Shown here: positions 33,634 through 41,162 of the stretch, piece after piece
How positions within the stretch are numbered: the stretch's first letter is position 1
Layout: every line of letters begins with the position of its first letter
Notes under the pieces: model-generated
The model's database searches: none
Seen by the model: only the letters and a program-made list of their open reading frames with translations
Told to the model about the DNA's origin: nothing
Position numbers and translations under genes: made by a program
From: RGIG7213 sp045545665
Lineage (GTDB): Bacteria; Bacillota; Clostridia; Oscillospirales; CAG-272
Length of the DNA: 60,974 nucleotides
Direction: 5' to 3'
NCBI GenBank assembly: GCA_045545665.1
Contig: JAZQBL010000045.1
Location: 1 to 60,974, forward strand

Positions 33634-35772
33634 ATGGATATACAAAAACTGCTTGAAAAGATGTCGCTTGAAGACAAGCTTGCACAAATGCTTCAGATAA
33701 CCCCCGAAATGATAACGGACAAAAGCGAGGGTATGGTAACGGGTCCTATGACAAAATTCGGAATACCCGAAAACGTAACCTCACGTGTCGGTTCGGTTTT
33801 AGGCGGTACGGGGGCAGAGACTCTGAGAGAGCTTCAAAAGCTCCACTTAAAAGAAGACCCGAACGGTATCCCCCTTTTATTTATGGCTGACGTCATACAC
33901 GGTTTCCGTACGATATACCCGACACCTTTGGGAATAGGTGCGACGTTTGACGAAGATTTAGCCGAAGAATGTTCCGCTATGGCGGCGAAAGAGGCGGCGG
34001 CAAGCGGTCTGCACGTTACGTTCGCTCCTATGATGGATCTTGCACGCGATGCCCGCTGGGGAAGATGCACGGAAACGTGCGGAGAAGATCCGCATCTCAA
34101 TTCAAAAATGGCAGCCGCTATGGTAAAAGGCTTCCAGGGTGATCTCGGCTCTGACAGAGTAGCCGCCTGCATCAAGCATTTTGCCGCATACAGCGCGTGC
34201 GAAGGCGGAAGAGATTACGACAACGCCGAGGTCTGTGAACACACACTGCGTGAATATTATCTGCCTGCATACAAAGCGGCAATAGATGCAAACGTAGAGC
34301 TTGCAATGACATCCTTCAACACCTTAAACGGTGTCCCATCCTCTGCTAACAAAGCGCTCGTAGACGGCATATTGCGCAAGGAATGGGGATTTGACGGAAT
34401 AGTCATATCCGACTACGGTGCACTCAGAGAAATGATGCCTCACGGAATAAGCGAAAATGAAAAAGAAAGCGCACAAAAGGCACTTGACGCAACCACGGAT
34501 ATCGAAATGATGACTGCCTGCTTCGTAAAATACGGCAAAGAGCTTCTTGACGAAGGCAAAATAACGCTTGAGCAGATAGATACTGCGGTAATGAGAATAC
34601 TGAAGCTTAAAGAAAAGCTCGGTCTTTTCGACGATCCTTTCCGTTCGTCCTCTCCCGAAGAAGAAAAACGTCTGTTTTTGTGCAAAGAACACAGAGATAT
34701 AGCAAGGCTTGCGGCTCAAAAAAGCGCTGTTTTGCTTAAAAACGAGGACGTTTTACCGTTTGATGACACGGTAAAAAAGGTCGCCGTAATAGGTCCTTTT
34801 GCAAACAGAGGAATGATCGGCGCCTGGTACTGTAACGGCCGTGAAGATGAAGCTGTCAGCGTTTTTGAAGGAATAAAAAAAGAGCGTCCCGACGCTGTTT
34901 TCTCCCTCGGCTGTAACGGAGGACTTAAAGAAAGCTCATCAGATGCAAAAGAAAGCATCGAACATGCAGTACAGCTTGCAAAAGATTCCGATGCGGTTAT
35001 AATATGTGCAGGCGAAGCAAACGACGTAAGCGGCGAAGCGCACTCCCGTGCAAGACTTTCGTTAAGCGATGCACAAACGCATCTTATAAAAGAGGTATGC
35101 AAGGTAAACAAAAAGACGGTGCTTTTGCTGTTCTGCGGAAGACCGCTGGCACTTGAAAACATAAACGATATATCCCCTTGCACGGTCGTTTTCTGGCAGC
35201 CGGGTACCGAAGGCGGTACGGCGATATCCGAGCTTATTTTCGGCAAAGCAAACTTTGAAGGAAAGCTTCCGATGTGCTTCCCCTATGAAGGTCAATGTCC
35301 CGTTTATTACAATTATCTGCGTACGGGAAGACCTCACAATCCCTACGGCAGATACTGTGTAAGATACGAGGATATACCGTATTATCCTCTTTACTCCTTC
35401 GGTTACGGACTTTCGTACACGTCGTTTGAAATATCGGAGCCTGTTTTGTCATCCGACACAATGACAAGTTCAGAAGAAATAACCGTATCCGTAAACATCA
35501 AAAACACGGGCAAATACACGGGCACGGAAACGCTTCAGATGTATATAAACGACGTTTCGGCATCCGTGTGCCGTCCTGTAAAAGAGCTTAAAGGATATAA
35601 AAAGATCACCCTTACGCCGAACGAAGAAGCAAAGGCAGAATTTAAAATAACGGAGGATGAGCTTAAATTCCATACGCAAAGTGGTAAATTTGAAGCAGAA
35701 AAAGGGCTTTTCAGAGTCTTCGTCGGCTCAAGCTCACTTGTAAACGATTTTAAAGAATTCAAACTTGTATAA
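33634..35772 (+). CDS. Glycoside hydrolase family 3 (beta-glucosidase-type)
   Basis: This 712-aa enzyme has an N-terminal (beta/alpha)8 domain with the KHF motif (181-183) and the nucleophile Asp260 in VISDYG. An alpha/beta sandwich domain follows, then a C-terminal fibronectin III-like domain (about 610-712). There is no signal peptide, so it probably acts in the cytoplasm on imported oligosaccharides. The start at 33634 has AGGAG 8 nt upstream; a 450-nt in-frame extension overlaps the divergent gene and is a shadow. The natural substrate (beta-glucoside, xyloside or other) is not determined. Confidence 0.93.
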   Translation: MDIQKLLEKMSLEDKLAQMLQITPEMITDKSEGMVTGPMTKFGIPENVTSRVGSVLGGTGAETLRELQKLHLKEDPNGIPLLFMADVIHGFRTIYPTPLGIGATFDEDLAEECSAMAAKEAAASGLHVTFAPMMDLARDARWGRCTETCGEDPHLNSKMAAAMVKGFQGDLGSDRVAACIKHFAAYSACEGGRDYDNAEVCEHTLREYYLPAYKAAIDANVELAMTSFNTLNGVPSSANKALVDGILRKEWGFDGIVISDYGALREMMPHGISENEKESAQKALDATTDIEMMTACFVKYGKELLDEGKITLEQIDTAVMRILKLKEKLGLFDDPFRSSSPEEEKRLFLCKEHRDIARLAAQKSAVLLKNEDVLPFDDTVKKVAVIGPFANRGMIGAWYCNGREDEAVSVFEGIKKERPDAVFSLGCNGGLKESSSDAKESIEHAVQLAKDSDAVIICAGEANDVSGEAHSRARLSLSDAQTHLIKEVCKVNKKTVLLLFCGRPLALENINDISPCTVVFWQPGTEGGTAISELIFGKANFEGKLPMCFPYEGQCPVYYNYLRTGRPHNPYGRYCVRYEDIPYYPLYSFGYGLSYTSFEISEPVLSSDTMTSSEEITVSVNIKNTGKYTGTETLQMYINDVSASVCRPVKELKGYKKITLTPNEEAKAEFKITEDELKFHTQSGKFEAEKGLFRVFVGSSSLVNDFKEFKLV

Positions 35773-35774
35773 CA

Positions 35775-35812
35775 AAAGACAGACTCAAATTTTTGTTTGA
35801 GTCTGTCTTTTT
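35775..35812 (+). terminator. Intrinsic terminator of the GH3 gene
   Basis: AAAGACAGACTCAAA (35775-35789), 6-nt loop, TTTGAGTCTGTCTTT (35796-35810), extending to TTTTT. It is a perfect 15-bp stem. Confidence 0.93.
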
Positions 35813-35874
35813 AAATAGTTTCAACCACACAGCCACAACTTTTAGGGTATTATATCACACTTTAGAAAACAAAT

Positions 35875-36066
35875 CAAGGCGCAGCCTTGTATATTTGATG
35901 AGATCGTGCCTACGCACGATGAGATCCTCACTTCGTTCGGATAAAATCTTCGAGATGAAATTAAATCCACCCATCATCCGTCGAGTCAGATTTCATCCAA
36001 CGACGTTGAATTTCATCATCGAAGACGATTTCGCCCATCCGTAAGGGTGGATTTCATTGAAAAAAA
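35875..36066. repeat. Hairpin-module repeat element, copy 1
   Basis: This 190-nt element fills most of the gap after the GH3 terminator. Small hairpins include CAAGGC-gca-GCCTTG (35875-35889) and ATCGTGC-ctac-GCACGAT (35903-35920). In the left half they are separated by GATGA(A/G)ATC-like words, and in the right half by the reverse complement GATTTCATC. A larger stem, AAATCCACCC (about 35963-35972) with GGGTGGATTT (about 36045-36054), closes the right half. It ends in TTGAAAAAA next to a terminator. It shares its core AGATGAAATTAAATCC with copy 2 near 36.7 kb. Confidence 0.75.
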
Positions 36067-36092
36067 CACTTACTTTTCGCAAGTGCTTTTTG
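36061..36092 (-). terminator. Terminator of the orphan gene, abutting repeat copy 1
   Basis: On the minus strand, AAAAAGCACTT, 9-nt loop, AAGTGTTTTTTT. The stem has one G-U pair. It lies about 40 nt after the stop of the 128-aa gene, and its T-tract runs directly into the end of the repeat element. Confidence 0.7.
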
Positions 36093-36129
36093 TTTTGAGG
36101 TGAATTGACAAAAACTATGCCGGCTAAAA

Positions 36130-36516
36130 TTATTCAAAATACCTTTTGTAGATAGGTTCTGTTTTCATCGCAATCACAGCTTCTTTTTCTGTTCCAAAAA
36201 ATGAATAGGCGAAAGAACTATCTTTGGATTCCCACCACCCCGGTTCTATATTTTCGATATAGCAATAGTAGGAAGTCCAATCAAGCTCATTAAAAACACA
36301 TATTTCTTCATAAGTGTATTTAAAAAATCCCTTATTGCTTTTCAAAACAACAAACCGCTTTGAATTATCTTTGTTATATATTACCTTGCAAATTTTCAGT
36401 TCATCAGAATAAACAAGTTGCCTGCCGTATAATGATTTAACAATCTCATCATAAGGCGGCATTGGGATAGGATCTATTCGTTTTTTTCTTTTGAAAAGAT
36501 TATTCAGTAATTTCAT
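36130..36516 (-). CDS. Hypothetical 128-aa protein
   Basis: I do not recognise this soluble protein. It begins with a basic stretch (LFKRKKR), then a mixed alpha/beta region rich in aromatic residues with YEEICVFNELDWTSYYCYIEN and GWWESKDSS. There is no signal peptide or membrane helix. It has its own promoter and terminator, an AT-rich composition unlike its neighbours, and lies between two copies of the hairpin-module repeat beside a tRNA gene. That context suggests an acquired gene. A weak Shine-Dalgarno sequence (GTAGAG) precedes the ATG. Confidence 0.7.
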   Translation of the reverse strand: MKLLNNLFKRKKRIDPIPMPPYDEIVKSLYGRQLVYSDELKICKVIYNKDNSKRFVVLKSNKGFFKYTYEEICVFNELDWTSYYCYIENIEPGWWESKDSSFAYSFFGTEKEAVIAMKTEPIYKRYFE

Positions 36517-36537
36517 ATCTCTACCGTCTTTCGTTTA

Positions 36538-36565
36538 ATTATACCATTCCATATCGTTTATGCAA
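36538..36565 (-). promoter_or_regulatory. Promoter of the orphan 128-aa gene
   Basis: On the minus strand, TTGCAT (36565-36560), 16 nt and TATAAT (36543-36538), 22 nt before the start codon. Confidence 0.65.
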
Positions 36566-36691
36566 TATGATATAAGGAACAGATATCATTGAAAAACGAC
36601 AAGTTTCTGTTGAAATTTGTCGATTTTCATATTCATGGGCTACAAAAAGATATTTTCGACAGTTTTGCGTATAAATTCGAACTCTTACTAA

Positions 36692-36847
36692 AATGAAATC
36701 CTTGCTGTCGCAAGGATGAAATCAGCTGACGCTGATGAAATCTTCGGCTTTGCCTCAGATGAAATTAAATCCGCCTCCATCTCCTGCCTCAAGGCAGATT
36801 TCATCGCAAAGCGATTTCTTCCGCCATCGGCGGATTTAGTTGAAAAA
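36692..36847. repeat. Hairpin-module repeat element, copy 2
   Basis: This is a second element of the same design. TCCTTGC-tgtc-GCAAGGA (36699-36716) and TCAGC-tgac-GCTGA (36722-36735) are joined by TGAAATC. Then comes the shared core AGATGAAATTAAATCC (36757-36772), followed by CTGCC-tcaa-GGCAG, ATCGC-aaa-GCGAT and CCGCC-atc-GGCGG with ATTTCATC-type joints. An enclosing stem AAATCCGCC/GGCGGATTT spans about 36768-36837. It ends TTGAAAAAA directly at the tRNA terminator. It has the same orientation as copy 1. Confidence 0.75.
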
Positions 36848-36884
36848 ATCACACATTATCTTGACAGACAATGTGTGATTTTTC
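36846..36884 (-). terminator. Terminator of the tRNA-Ser gene
   Basis: On the minus strand, ATCACACATT, loop, AATGTGTGAT followed by TTTTTT. It lies directly after the encoded CCA end. Its T-tract merges into repeat copy 2. Confidence 0.85.
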
Positions 36885-36975
36885 TGGCGGAGAAGCAGAG
36901 ATTCGAACTCTGGAACCGTTTTACCGGTTACACGATTTCCAGTCGTGCGCCCTCGACCAACTAGGCGACTTCTCC
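36885..36975 (-). tRNA. tRNA-Ser(GGA)
   Basis: This is a 91-nt class II tRNA on the minus strand. The acceptor stem GGAGAAG pairs with CTTCTCC, the discriminator is G, and the CCA is encoded. The anticodon loop CTGGAAA gives anticodon GGA, which reads UCC and UCU. A long variable arm (GTAACCGGTAAAACGGTTCC region) and the T-loop GTTCGAATC are visible. It has its own promoter and terminator. Confidence 0.97.
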
Positions 36976-36996
36976 ATATCGGTTGAATACTTGTGT

Positions 36997-37025
36997 ATTA
37001 TATCACACAATGGCAAAAAAATCAA
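36997..37025 (-). promoter_or_regulatory. Promoter of tRNA-Ser
   Basis: On the minus strand, TTGATT (37025-37020), 17 nt and TATAAT (37002-36997), 21 nt before the tRNA 5' end. Confidence 0.8.
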
Positions 37026-37070
37026 GGGGTTTTTAAAAAAAATATTATTTTTTGTATTCAACCGTTTTGT

Positions 37071-37511
37071 TTATATTAAAATATTGACTTCAAAGTCTTT
37101 TTTACAGCGAGGACAGCATACGTTATGCTTCCCTTTTTTCTTAGGCAACCGCAAAAAGCTCTTGCAATGAGGGCATTTGCGGTATCTGTACTTTTTTACG
37201 TATCTTATGCGGTTGAAGCTTCTTTTGAAAAATTCGGTCACGGGCTTCGACAGCTTTAAATATACCTCGTTTTCTTTTCGCCGTGCCGTTATATTTCTTG
37301 AAAAAAATCTGAAAATAATCCAAAACAGCAACGCTGTACTCAAAAAGAAAACCGTAAGTGATATTACGCTTGCGGCTTTACTGTCAAAGAAGGCAAGCAC
37401 ACAGCGCACGAAAAACAGCACGAAATACAAACAGAACATAAAAAACGAAAGCTTATCGTATCCGTATCTTCCGTACATAAACCGTATCAGCTTATCTCTG
37501 AATCTCACCAT
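37071..37511 (-). CDS. Membrane protein with C-terminal zinc ribbon
   Basis: This 146-aa protein has a basic N-terminus (MVRFRDKLIRFMYGRYG), two transmembrane helices (about 20-40 and 48-68), a basic linker and a C-terminal zinc ribbon. The ribbon has two CPxC-type knuckles (KCPHCKSF and CCPRCKKDF). ATG at 37511 has GGGGGTGA upstream. I have seen this layout in uncharacterised Clostridia proteins; no function is assigned. It is downstream of the oad terminator-like hairpin and may be transcribed separately. Confidence 0.82.
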   Translation of the reverse strand: MVRFRDKLIRFMYGRYGYDKLSFFMFCLYFVLFFVRCVLAFFDSKAASVISLTVFFLSTALLFWIIFRFFSRNITARRKENEVYLKLSKPVTEFFKRSFNRIRYVKKYRYRKCPHCKSFLRLPKKKGKHNVCCPRCKKDFEVNILI

Positions 37512-37527
37512 GTCACCCCCTTTATGC

Positions 37528-37557
37528 AATAAAGGCAACCTTTCGGCTGCCTTTATT
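37528..37557 (-). terminator. Terminator-like hairpin after oadA
   Basis: AATAAAGGCA (37528-37537), 10-nt loop, TGCCTTTATT (37548-37557) directly after the oadA stop on the minus strand. The T-tract is poor, so read-through into the zinc-ribbon gene is possible. Confidence 0.55.
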
Positions 37558-37558
37558 A

Positions 37559-38974
37559 TTATATAGAAATATCTTGAACGAATATTTCTCTTATTGTATC
37601 TTTTTTAACCTGTTTTTCAGCTTTTTCTGTCGAATCTCTTTTTGCGAAAAATTCAGGTGCTACCTTTGGGAAAAGCGCATAGGAAAGCACGTCTTCATCA
37701 CACTTTGCAATCCCCTTTGTTTCCTCTCTGTACTTTTCAAGCTCGGGCGCTATAAGATCCGCAGGGCGGCAGGTGATGACTTCTTCGTCCCCTATTGCCT
37801 TTTTGCGCACTTCCTCGTTTACCTCCCCCGGGAGTCTTCCGTATTCGCCCTTCAAAAGCCCCTTTGACTCTTTCGTAAAGACCTTATATCTTTCACCCGA
37901 AAGGACGTTTAAAACTGCTTGAGAGCCGACTATCTGGCTTGTAGGTGTAACAAGCGGAGGATATCCGAAATCTTTTCTTACCCTCGGAATTTCAGATAAA
38001 ACGTCGTAGTACTTATCCTCGGCATTCGCCTGCTTGAGCTGTGAAATGAGGTTCGAAAGCATACCGCCCGGCACTTGATACAAAAGTGTATTCGTATCGA
38101 CGTTCAATACCTTCGGGTCAAGACTTCCACCCTCTTTAAGCTTTGCGGCAACAGTTCTGAAATGCGACGCCGCCTCGCTCAAAAGCGCAAGATCAAGTCC
38201 CGTATCACGTTCCGTTTCAGCCATCGTCGCAACGAGAGATTCCGTTGCGGGCTGTGACGTTCCGTTTGCAAGAGGCGACAGCGCCGTATCAACTATATCA
38301 ACGCCTGCCATTGCCGCCATAAGATACGTCATATCACCGGTTCCCGAGGTGTTATGCGTATGGAGATGAATGGGAAGGGATACCTTCTCTTTGAGCGCTT
38401 TTACAAGCGAATACGCATCATACGGCAAAAGGAGGTTTGCCATATCCTTGATACAGATGATATCCGCGCCCATTTCTTCAAGCTTACAAGCAAGCTCGAC
38501 GAAATACTGTGCATTATGCACGGGACTTGTCGTATAGCTTATTGCCGCTTCGACCGTACCGCCGTAATGCTTTGTATATTTCATTGCCGCTTCGATATTT
38601 CTTACGTCGTTCAACGCATCGAAAATTCTTATTATATCAATACCGTTTTCGATAGATTTTTTTATAAACGCTTCGACCGTATCGTCTGCGTAATGCTTAT
38701 ATCCCAAAAGATTCTGCCCTCTTAAGAGCATCTGCAATTTCGTATTTGGCAAAGCACGGCGAAGCGTACGGAGTCTTTCCCAGGGATCTTCACCGAGGAA
38801 GCGCATACACGAATCAAACGTAGCACCGCCCCAGCACTCAAGAGAATAGAAGCCTATTTTATCAAGCGTTTCGCATATAGGAAGCATATCCTCTATCCTC
38901 ATACGCGTTGCCGCCTGTGACTGGTGAGCGTCACGCAGTATCGTATCTGTTATTTTTAACGGATTTTTAGCCAT
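37559..38974 (-). CDS. oadA: Oxaloacetate/pyruvate carboxyltransferase subunit (OadA-type)
   Basis: This 471-aa subunit transfers a carboxyl group between a 2-oxo acid or acyl-CoA and biotin. The HMGL-like TIM barrel holds ITDTILRDAHQSQAATRM and the metal/His site HLHTHNTSG. A PYC/OADA conserved domain covers about 290-455. The usual C-terminal biotin domain is absent and supplied by a separate gene. ATG at 38974 has TGGAGG upstream. It is last in a four-gene operon (oadG-like, biotin carrier, oadB, oadA). Whether oxaloacetate or another acid is the substrate is not decided by sequence alone. Confidence 0.9.
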   Translation of the reverse strand: MAKNPLKITDTILRDAHQSQAATRMRIEDMLPICETLDKIGFYSLECWGGATFDSCMRFLGEDPWERLRTLRRALPNTKLQMLLRGQNLLGYKHYADDTVEAFIKKSIENGIDIIRIFDALNDVRNIEAAMKYTKHYGGTVEAAISYTTSPVHNAQYFVELACKLEEMGADIICIKDMANLLLPYDAYSLVKALKEKVSLPIHLHTHNTSGTGDMTYLMAAMAGVDIVDTALSPLANGTSQPATESLVATMAETERDTGLDLALLSEAASHFRTVAAKLKEGGSLDPKVLNVDTNTLLYQVPGGMLSNLISQLKQANAEDKYYDVLSEIPRVRKDFGYPPLVTPTSQIVGSQAVLNVLSGERYKVFTKESKGLLKGEYGRLPGEVNEEVRKKAIGDEEVITCRPADLIAPELEKYREETKGIAKCDEDVLSYALFPKVAPEFFAKRDSTEKAEKQVKKDTIREIFVQDISI

Positions 38975-38993
38975 ATATTTTGCCTCCATTCAA

Positions 38994-40175
38994 TCAGAAC
39001 ATATTGGGTATCTGCAAAAGAACACCTGCCGCTATTGCAGAGCCGATAACGCCTGCAACGTTAGGTCCCATTGCGTGCATAAGCAGGAAGTTTGCAGGAT
39101 TTGCCTCCTGTCCGACCTTCTGCGAAACACGTGCCGCCATAGGAACGGCGGAAACTCCCGCAGAACCGATAAGGGGGTTGATCTTGTTTTTGGAGAAAAG
39201 GTTCATAAACTTAGCAAGAAGGACACCGCTTCCCGTTCCTATTGAAAATGCAAATACGCCCATGATGAGTATTGCAAGCGTTTCGAGATTCAAGAAGCGC
39301 TCGGCTGTCGCCGTAGCACCGACGGAAATGCCCAAAAATACGGTTACGATATTCATAAGCTCGTTCTGTACAGTCTTGCTGAGTCTTTCCGTAACACCGC
39401 ATTCACGCAAAAGGTTACCGAGCATAAGCGAGCCGATAAGAGCGGCAGCGGACGGAACGAGCCAAGAAACGAACGCTGTAATAGCAATGGGGAAAACTAT
39501 TTTTTCGGTCTTTGACACCTCACGGAGCTGTTTCATTTCTATTTTACGTTCTTTTTCCGTAGTCAGAAGCTTCATTATCGGGGGCTGTATAAACGGCACG
39601 AGTGCCATATAGCAATATGCGGCTATGGCTATTGAGCCTAAAAGTTCGGGAGACATTTTCGTTGCCGTGTAAATTGCCGTAGGTCCGTCAGCTCCGCCGA
39701 TGATACCGATAGAACCTGCCTGTTCGGGTGTGAATATACCCGAAACACGTGCAAGTATATAAGTTACGAATATACCTACCTGTGCCGCCGCGCCCAAAAT
39801 GAGAGACTTCGGATTTGCTATAAGCGGTGCAAAGTCCGTCATAGCACCGACACCGATGAATATAAGGCACGGGAAAATACCGAGCTTGACACCGAGATAC
39901 AGATAATCTATAAGACCTGCCGCACCTTCGGAAAACATCGACCAGTTGATATGTCCCGTTTCGTTTATGAATATTTCGGGGTGGTAAAGCTCAGCACCAG
40001 GGAGGTTTGTCAAAAGCATACCGAATGCTATAGGCAAAAGCAGAAGCGGTTCGAATTTTTTAGCTATCGCCAGATATATAAGAAATGCGGCGATAAGATA
40101 CATTACAAGCGCCATGGGTTTTTCTGCTATCATAGCAAAACCCGTGGTCTTAACGAAATTAACGATCGACTCCAT
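38994..40175 (-). CDS. oadB: Sodium-translocating decarboxylase beta subunit
   Basis: This is a 393-aa polytopic membrane protein with about ten hydrophobic helices. It carries the signature GIIGGADGPTAI, which includes the Asp needed for Na+-coupled decarboxylation of carboxybiotin. ATG at 40175 has GAGG upstream, and a GTG two codons earlier is possible. It links decarboxylation to a sodium gradient that can drive transport or ATP synthesis. The family covers oxaloacetate, methylmalonyl-CoA and glutaconyl-CoA decarboxylases. Confidence 0.95.
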   Translation of the reverse strand: MESIVNFVKTTGFAMIAEKPMALVMYLIAAFLIYLAIAKKFEPLLLLPIAFGMLLTNLPGAELYHPEIFINETGHINWSMFSEGAAGLIDYLYLGVKLGIFPCLIFIGVGAMTDFAPLIANPKSLILGAAAQVGIFVTYILARVSGIFTPEQAGSIGIIGGADGPTAIYTATKMSPELLGSIAIAAYCYMALVPFIQPPIMKLLTTEKERKIEMKQLREVSKTEKIVFPIAITAFVSWLVPSAAALIGSLMLGNLLRECGVTERLSKTVQNELMNIVTVFLGISVGATATAERFLNLETLAILIMGVFAFSIGTGSGVLLAKFMNLFSKNKINPLIGSAGVSAVPMAARVSQKVGQEANPANFLLMHAMGPNVAGVIGSAIAAGVLLQIPNMF

Positions 40176-40184
40176 AAGCACCTC

Positions 40185-40532
40185 TTAGCCTATCGTACAA
40201 AGCAACGCGCCCGACTGAACGGATGCTCCCGCACTTACTGCAACAGACGTTATTTTTCCGTCGCAGGGAGCGCATATTTCATTTTCCATTTTCATAGCTT
40301 CAAGCACCATAATAACGTCACCTGCTTTTACGCTTGCGCCCGTTGATACGTTTACTGTAAGTATCGTTCCGGCAATGGGGGCTTTTACTTCCTTACCGCC
40401 TGCAGGTGCCGATGCCGCAGATGCCGCGGGTGCTGTATTCTGTACAGGTGCGCTTTTGATCTCCGATGCGCTTACCTCTTCAAGCTGTACCTCGTATGTG
40501 TTTCCGTTTACGTTTACTTTAAATGTTCTCAT
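40185..40532 (-). CDS. Biotin carboxyl carrier subunit of the decarboxylase
   Basis: This 115-aa protein has an N-terminal beta segment (FKVNVNGNTYEVQLEEV), an Ala/Pro-rich flexible linker (about 28-46) and a C-terminal biotinyl domain with the biotinylation lysine Lys81 in EAMKMEN. It shuttles the carboxyl group from the carboxyltransferase to the beta subunit. The Shine-Dalgarno sequence is AAGGAG. It is positioned between oadG-like and oadB. Confidence 0.95.
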   Translation of the reverse strand: MRTFKVNVNGNTYEVQLEEVSASEIKSAPVQNTAPAASAASAPAGGKEVKAPIAGTILTVNVSTGASVKAGDVIMVLEAMKMENEICAPCDGKITSVAVSAGASVQSGALLCTIG

Positions 40533-40544
40533 TTGTAATTCTCC

Positions 40545-40856
40545 TTATATTTTTTTAATTGAAACTATGCGGAAAGAATTTACATCCTCTCCCATATACT
40601 CGGCAAGTGCTGCCGAAATTGCCGCAACGAACTCTTCTCTGTTCTGTATTTCAGCGTTTTGTACCGTTTGCGAAGGTTTTGCATCCGATGCTTGCACATC
40701 TTCTTTTTTACCGCCTATTTTGCTTGTAATGGCGCCGATGATGAAGCAAACAAGTATGACACCGATAAGTCCCACGAACACCGTACCTACTCCGAGCAGG
40801 CACACCTGCCAGTCGGTAAAGGAAAATTCGGGAACGGTAGTCAAAAAAGTACTCAT
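40545..40856 (-). CDS. oadG: OadG-family small membrane subunit
   Basis: This 103-aa protein has one N-terminal transmembrane helix (about 20-45, LLGVGTVFVGLIGVILVCFIIGAI) and a cytoplasmic tail ending in a short amphipathic segment. That is typical of the gamma/delta subunits that hold the decarboxylase complex together. It is first in the operon and preceded by CGGAGAAAA. Confidence 0.88.
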   Translation of the reverse strand: MSTFLTTVPEFSFTDWQVCLLGVGTVFVGLIGVILVCFIIGAITSKIGGKKEDVQASDAKPSQTVQNAEIQNREEFVAAISAALAEYMGEDVNSFRIVSIKKI

Positions 40857-40922
40857 AATTTTCTCCGTTCTTAATTTATTAATTTCAATTATTTCCCCGT
40901 TACGGGAAAATATTTATATTTC

Positions 40923-40951
40923 ATTGTAACATACAAAAGACGTTTTTGCAA
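40923..40951 (-). promoter_or_regulatory. Promoter of the decarboxylase operon
   Basis: On the minus strand, TTGCAA (40951-40946), 17 nt and TACAAT (40928-40923). A short 5' leader of about 60 nt contains a CCCG-TAA-CGGG type hairpin near 40890-40906. Confidence 0.68.
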
Positions 40952-40996
40952 ATAATATTTCGGGATATCCCACTTCAAATTCTATCGGAGGATAAA

Positions 40997-41161
40997 ATGG
41001 AAAAACAAGATCTTTTGCCGAGTGCCATCACCCACATTGAAGGTATGCACTCGTTTATGAATATGAAAGCTTCTCACAGAGAGCTTCTTATAGGCAAAAC
41101 GCATGCGTGCGACGATCTCTTTTGCGGATATTGCCTTAATAACGATCCCAATTTTAAATAA
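40997..41161 (+). CDS. Small conserved-looking Cys protein (54 aa)
   Basis: This short protein starts at an ATG with TCGGAGG upstream at 8-nt spacing, which supports genuine translation. The sequence has a central ITHIEGMHSFMNM segment and ends with a CDDLFCGYCLNN motif (C-x4-C-x2-C) that may hold a metal. There is no membrane helix or signal peptide. I do not recognise the family. It lies between the divergent oad operon and the convergent radC, ending 1 nt from the radC stop. Confidence 0.65.
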   Translation: MEKQDLLPSAITHIEGMHSFMNMKASHRELLIGKTHACDDLFCGYCLNNDPNFK

Positions 41162-41162
41162 A

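Noticed and set aside
35875..36847. Possible CRISPR array
   Set aside because: The repeated words are short, the intervening pieces are themselves palindromes rather than unique spacers of constant length, and no cas genes are present.
36885..36975. Duplicated tRNA-Ser 3' end as an integration scar
   Set aside because: I looked for a second copy of the T-arm/acceptor sequence in 35.8-36.8 kb and found none. No integrase is present.
40962..40971. Palindrome GGGATATCCC upstream of the 54-aa gene
   Set aside because: Ten bases with no promoter context is too little to call an operator.
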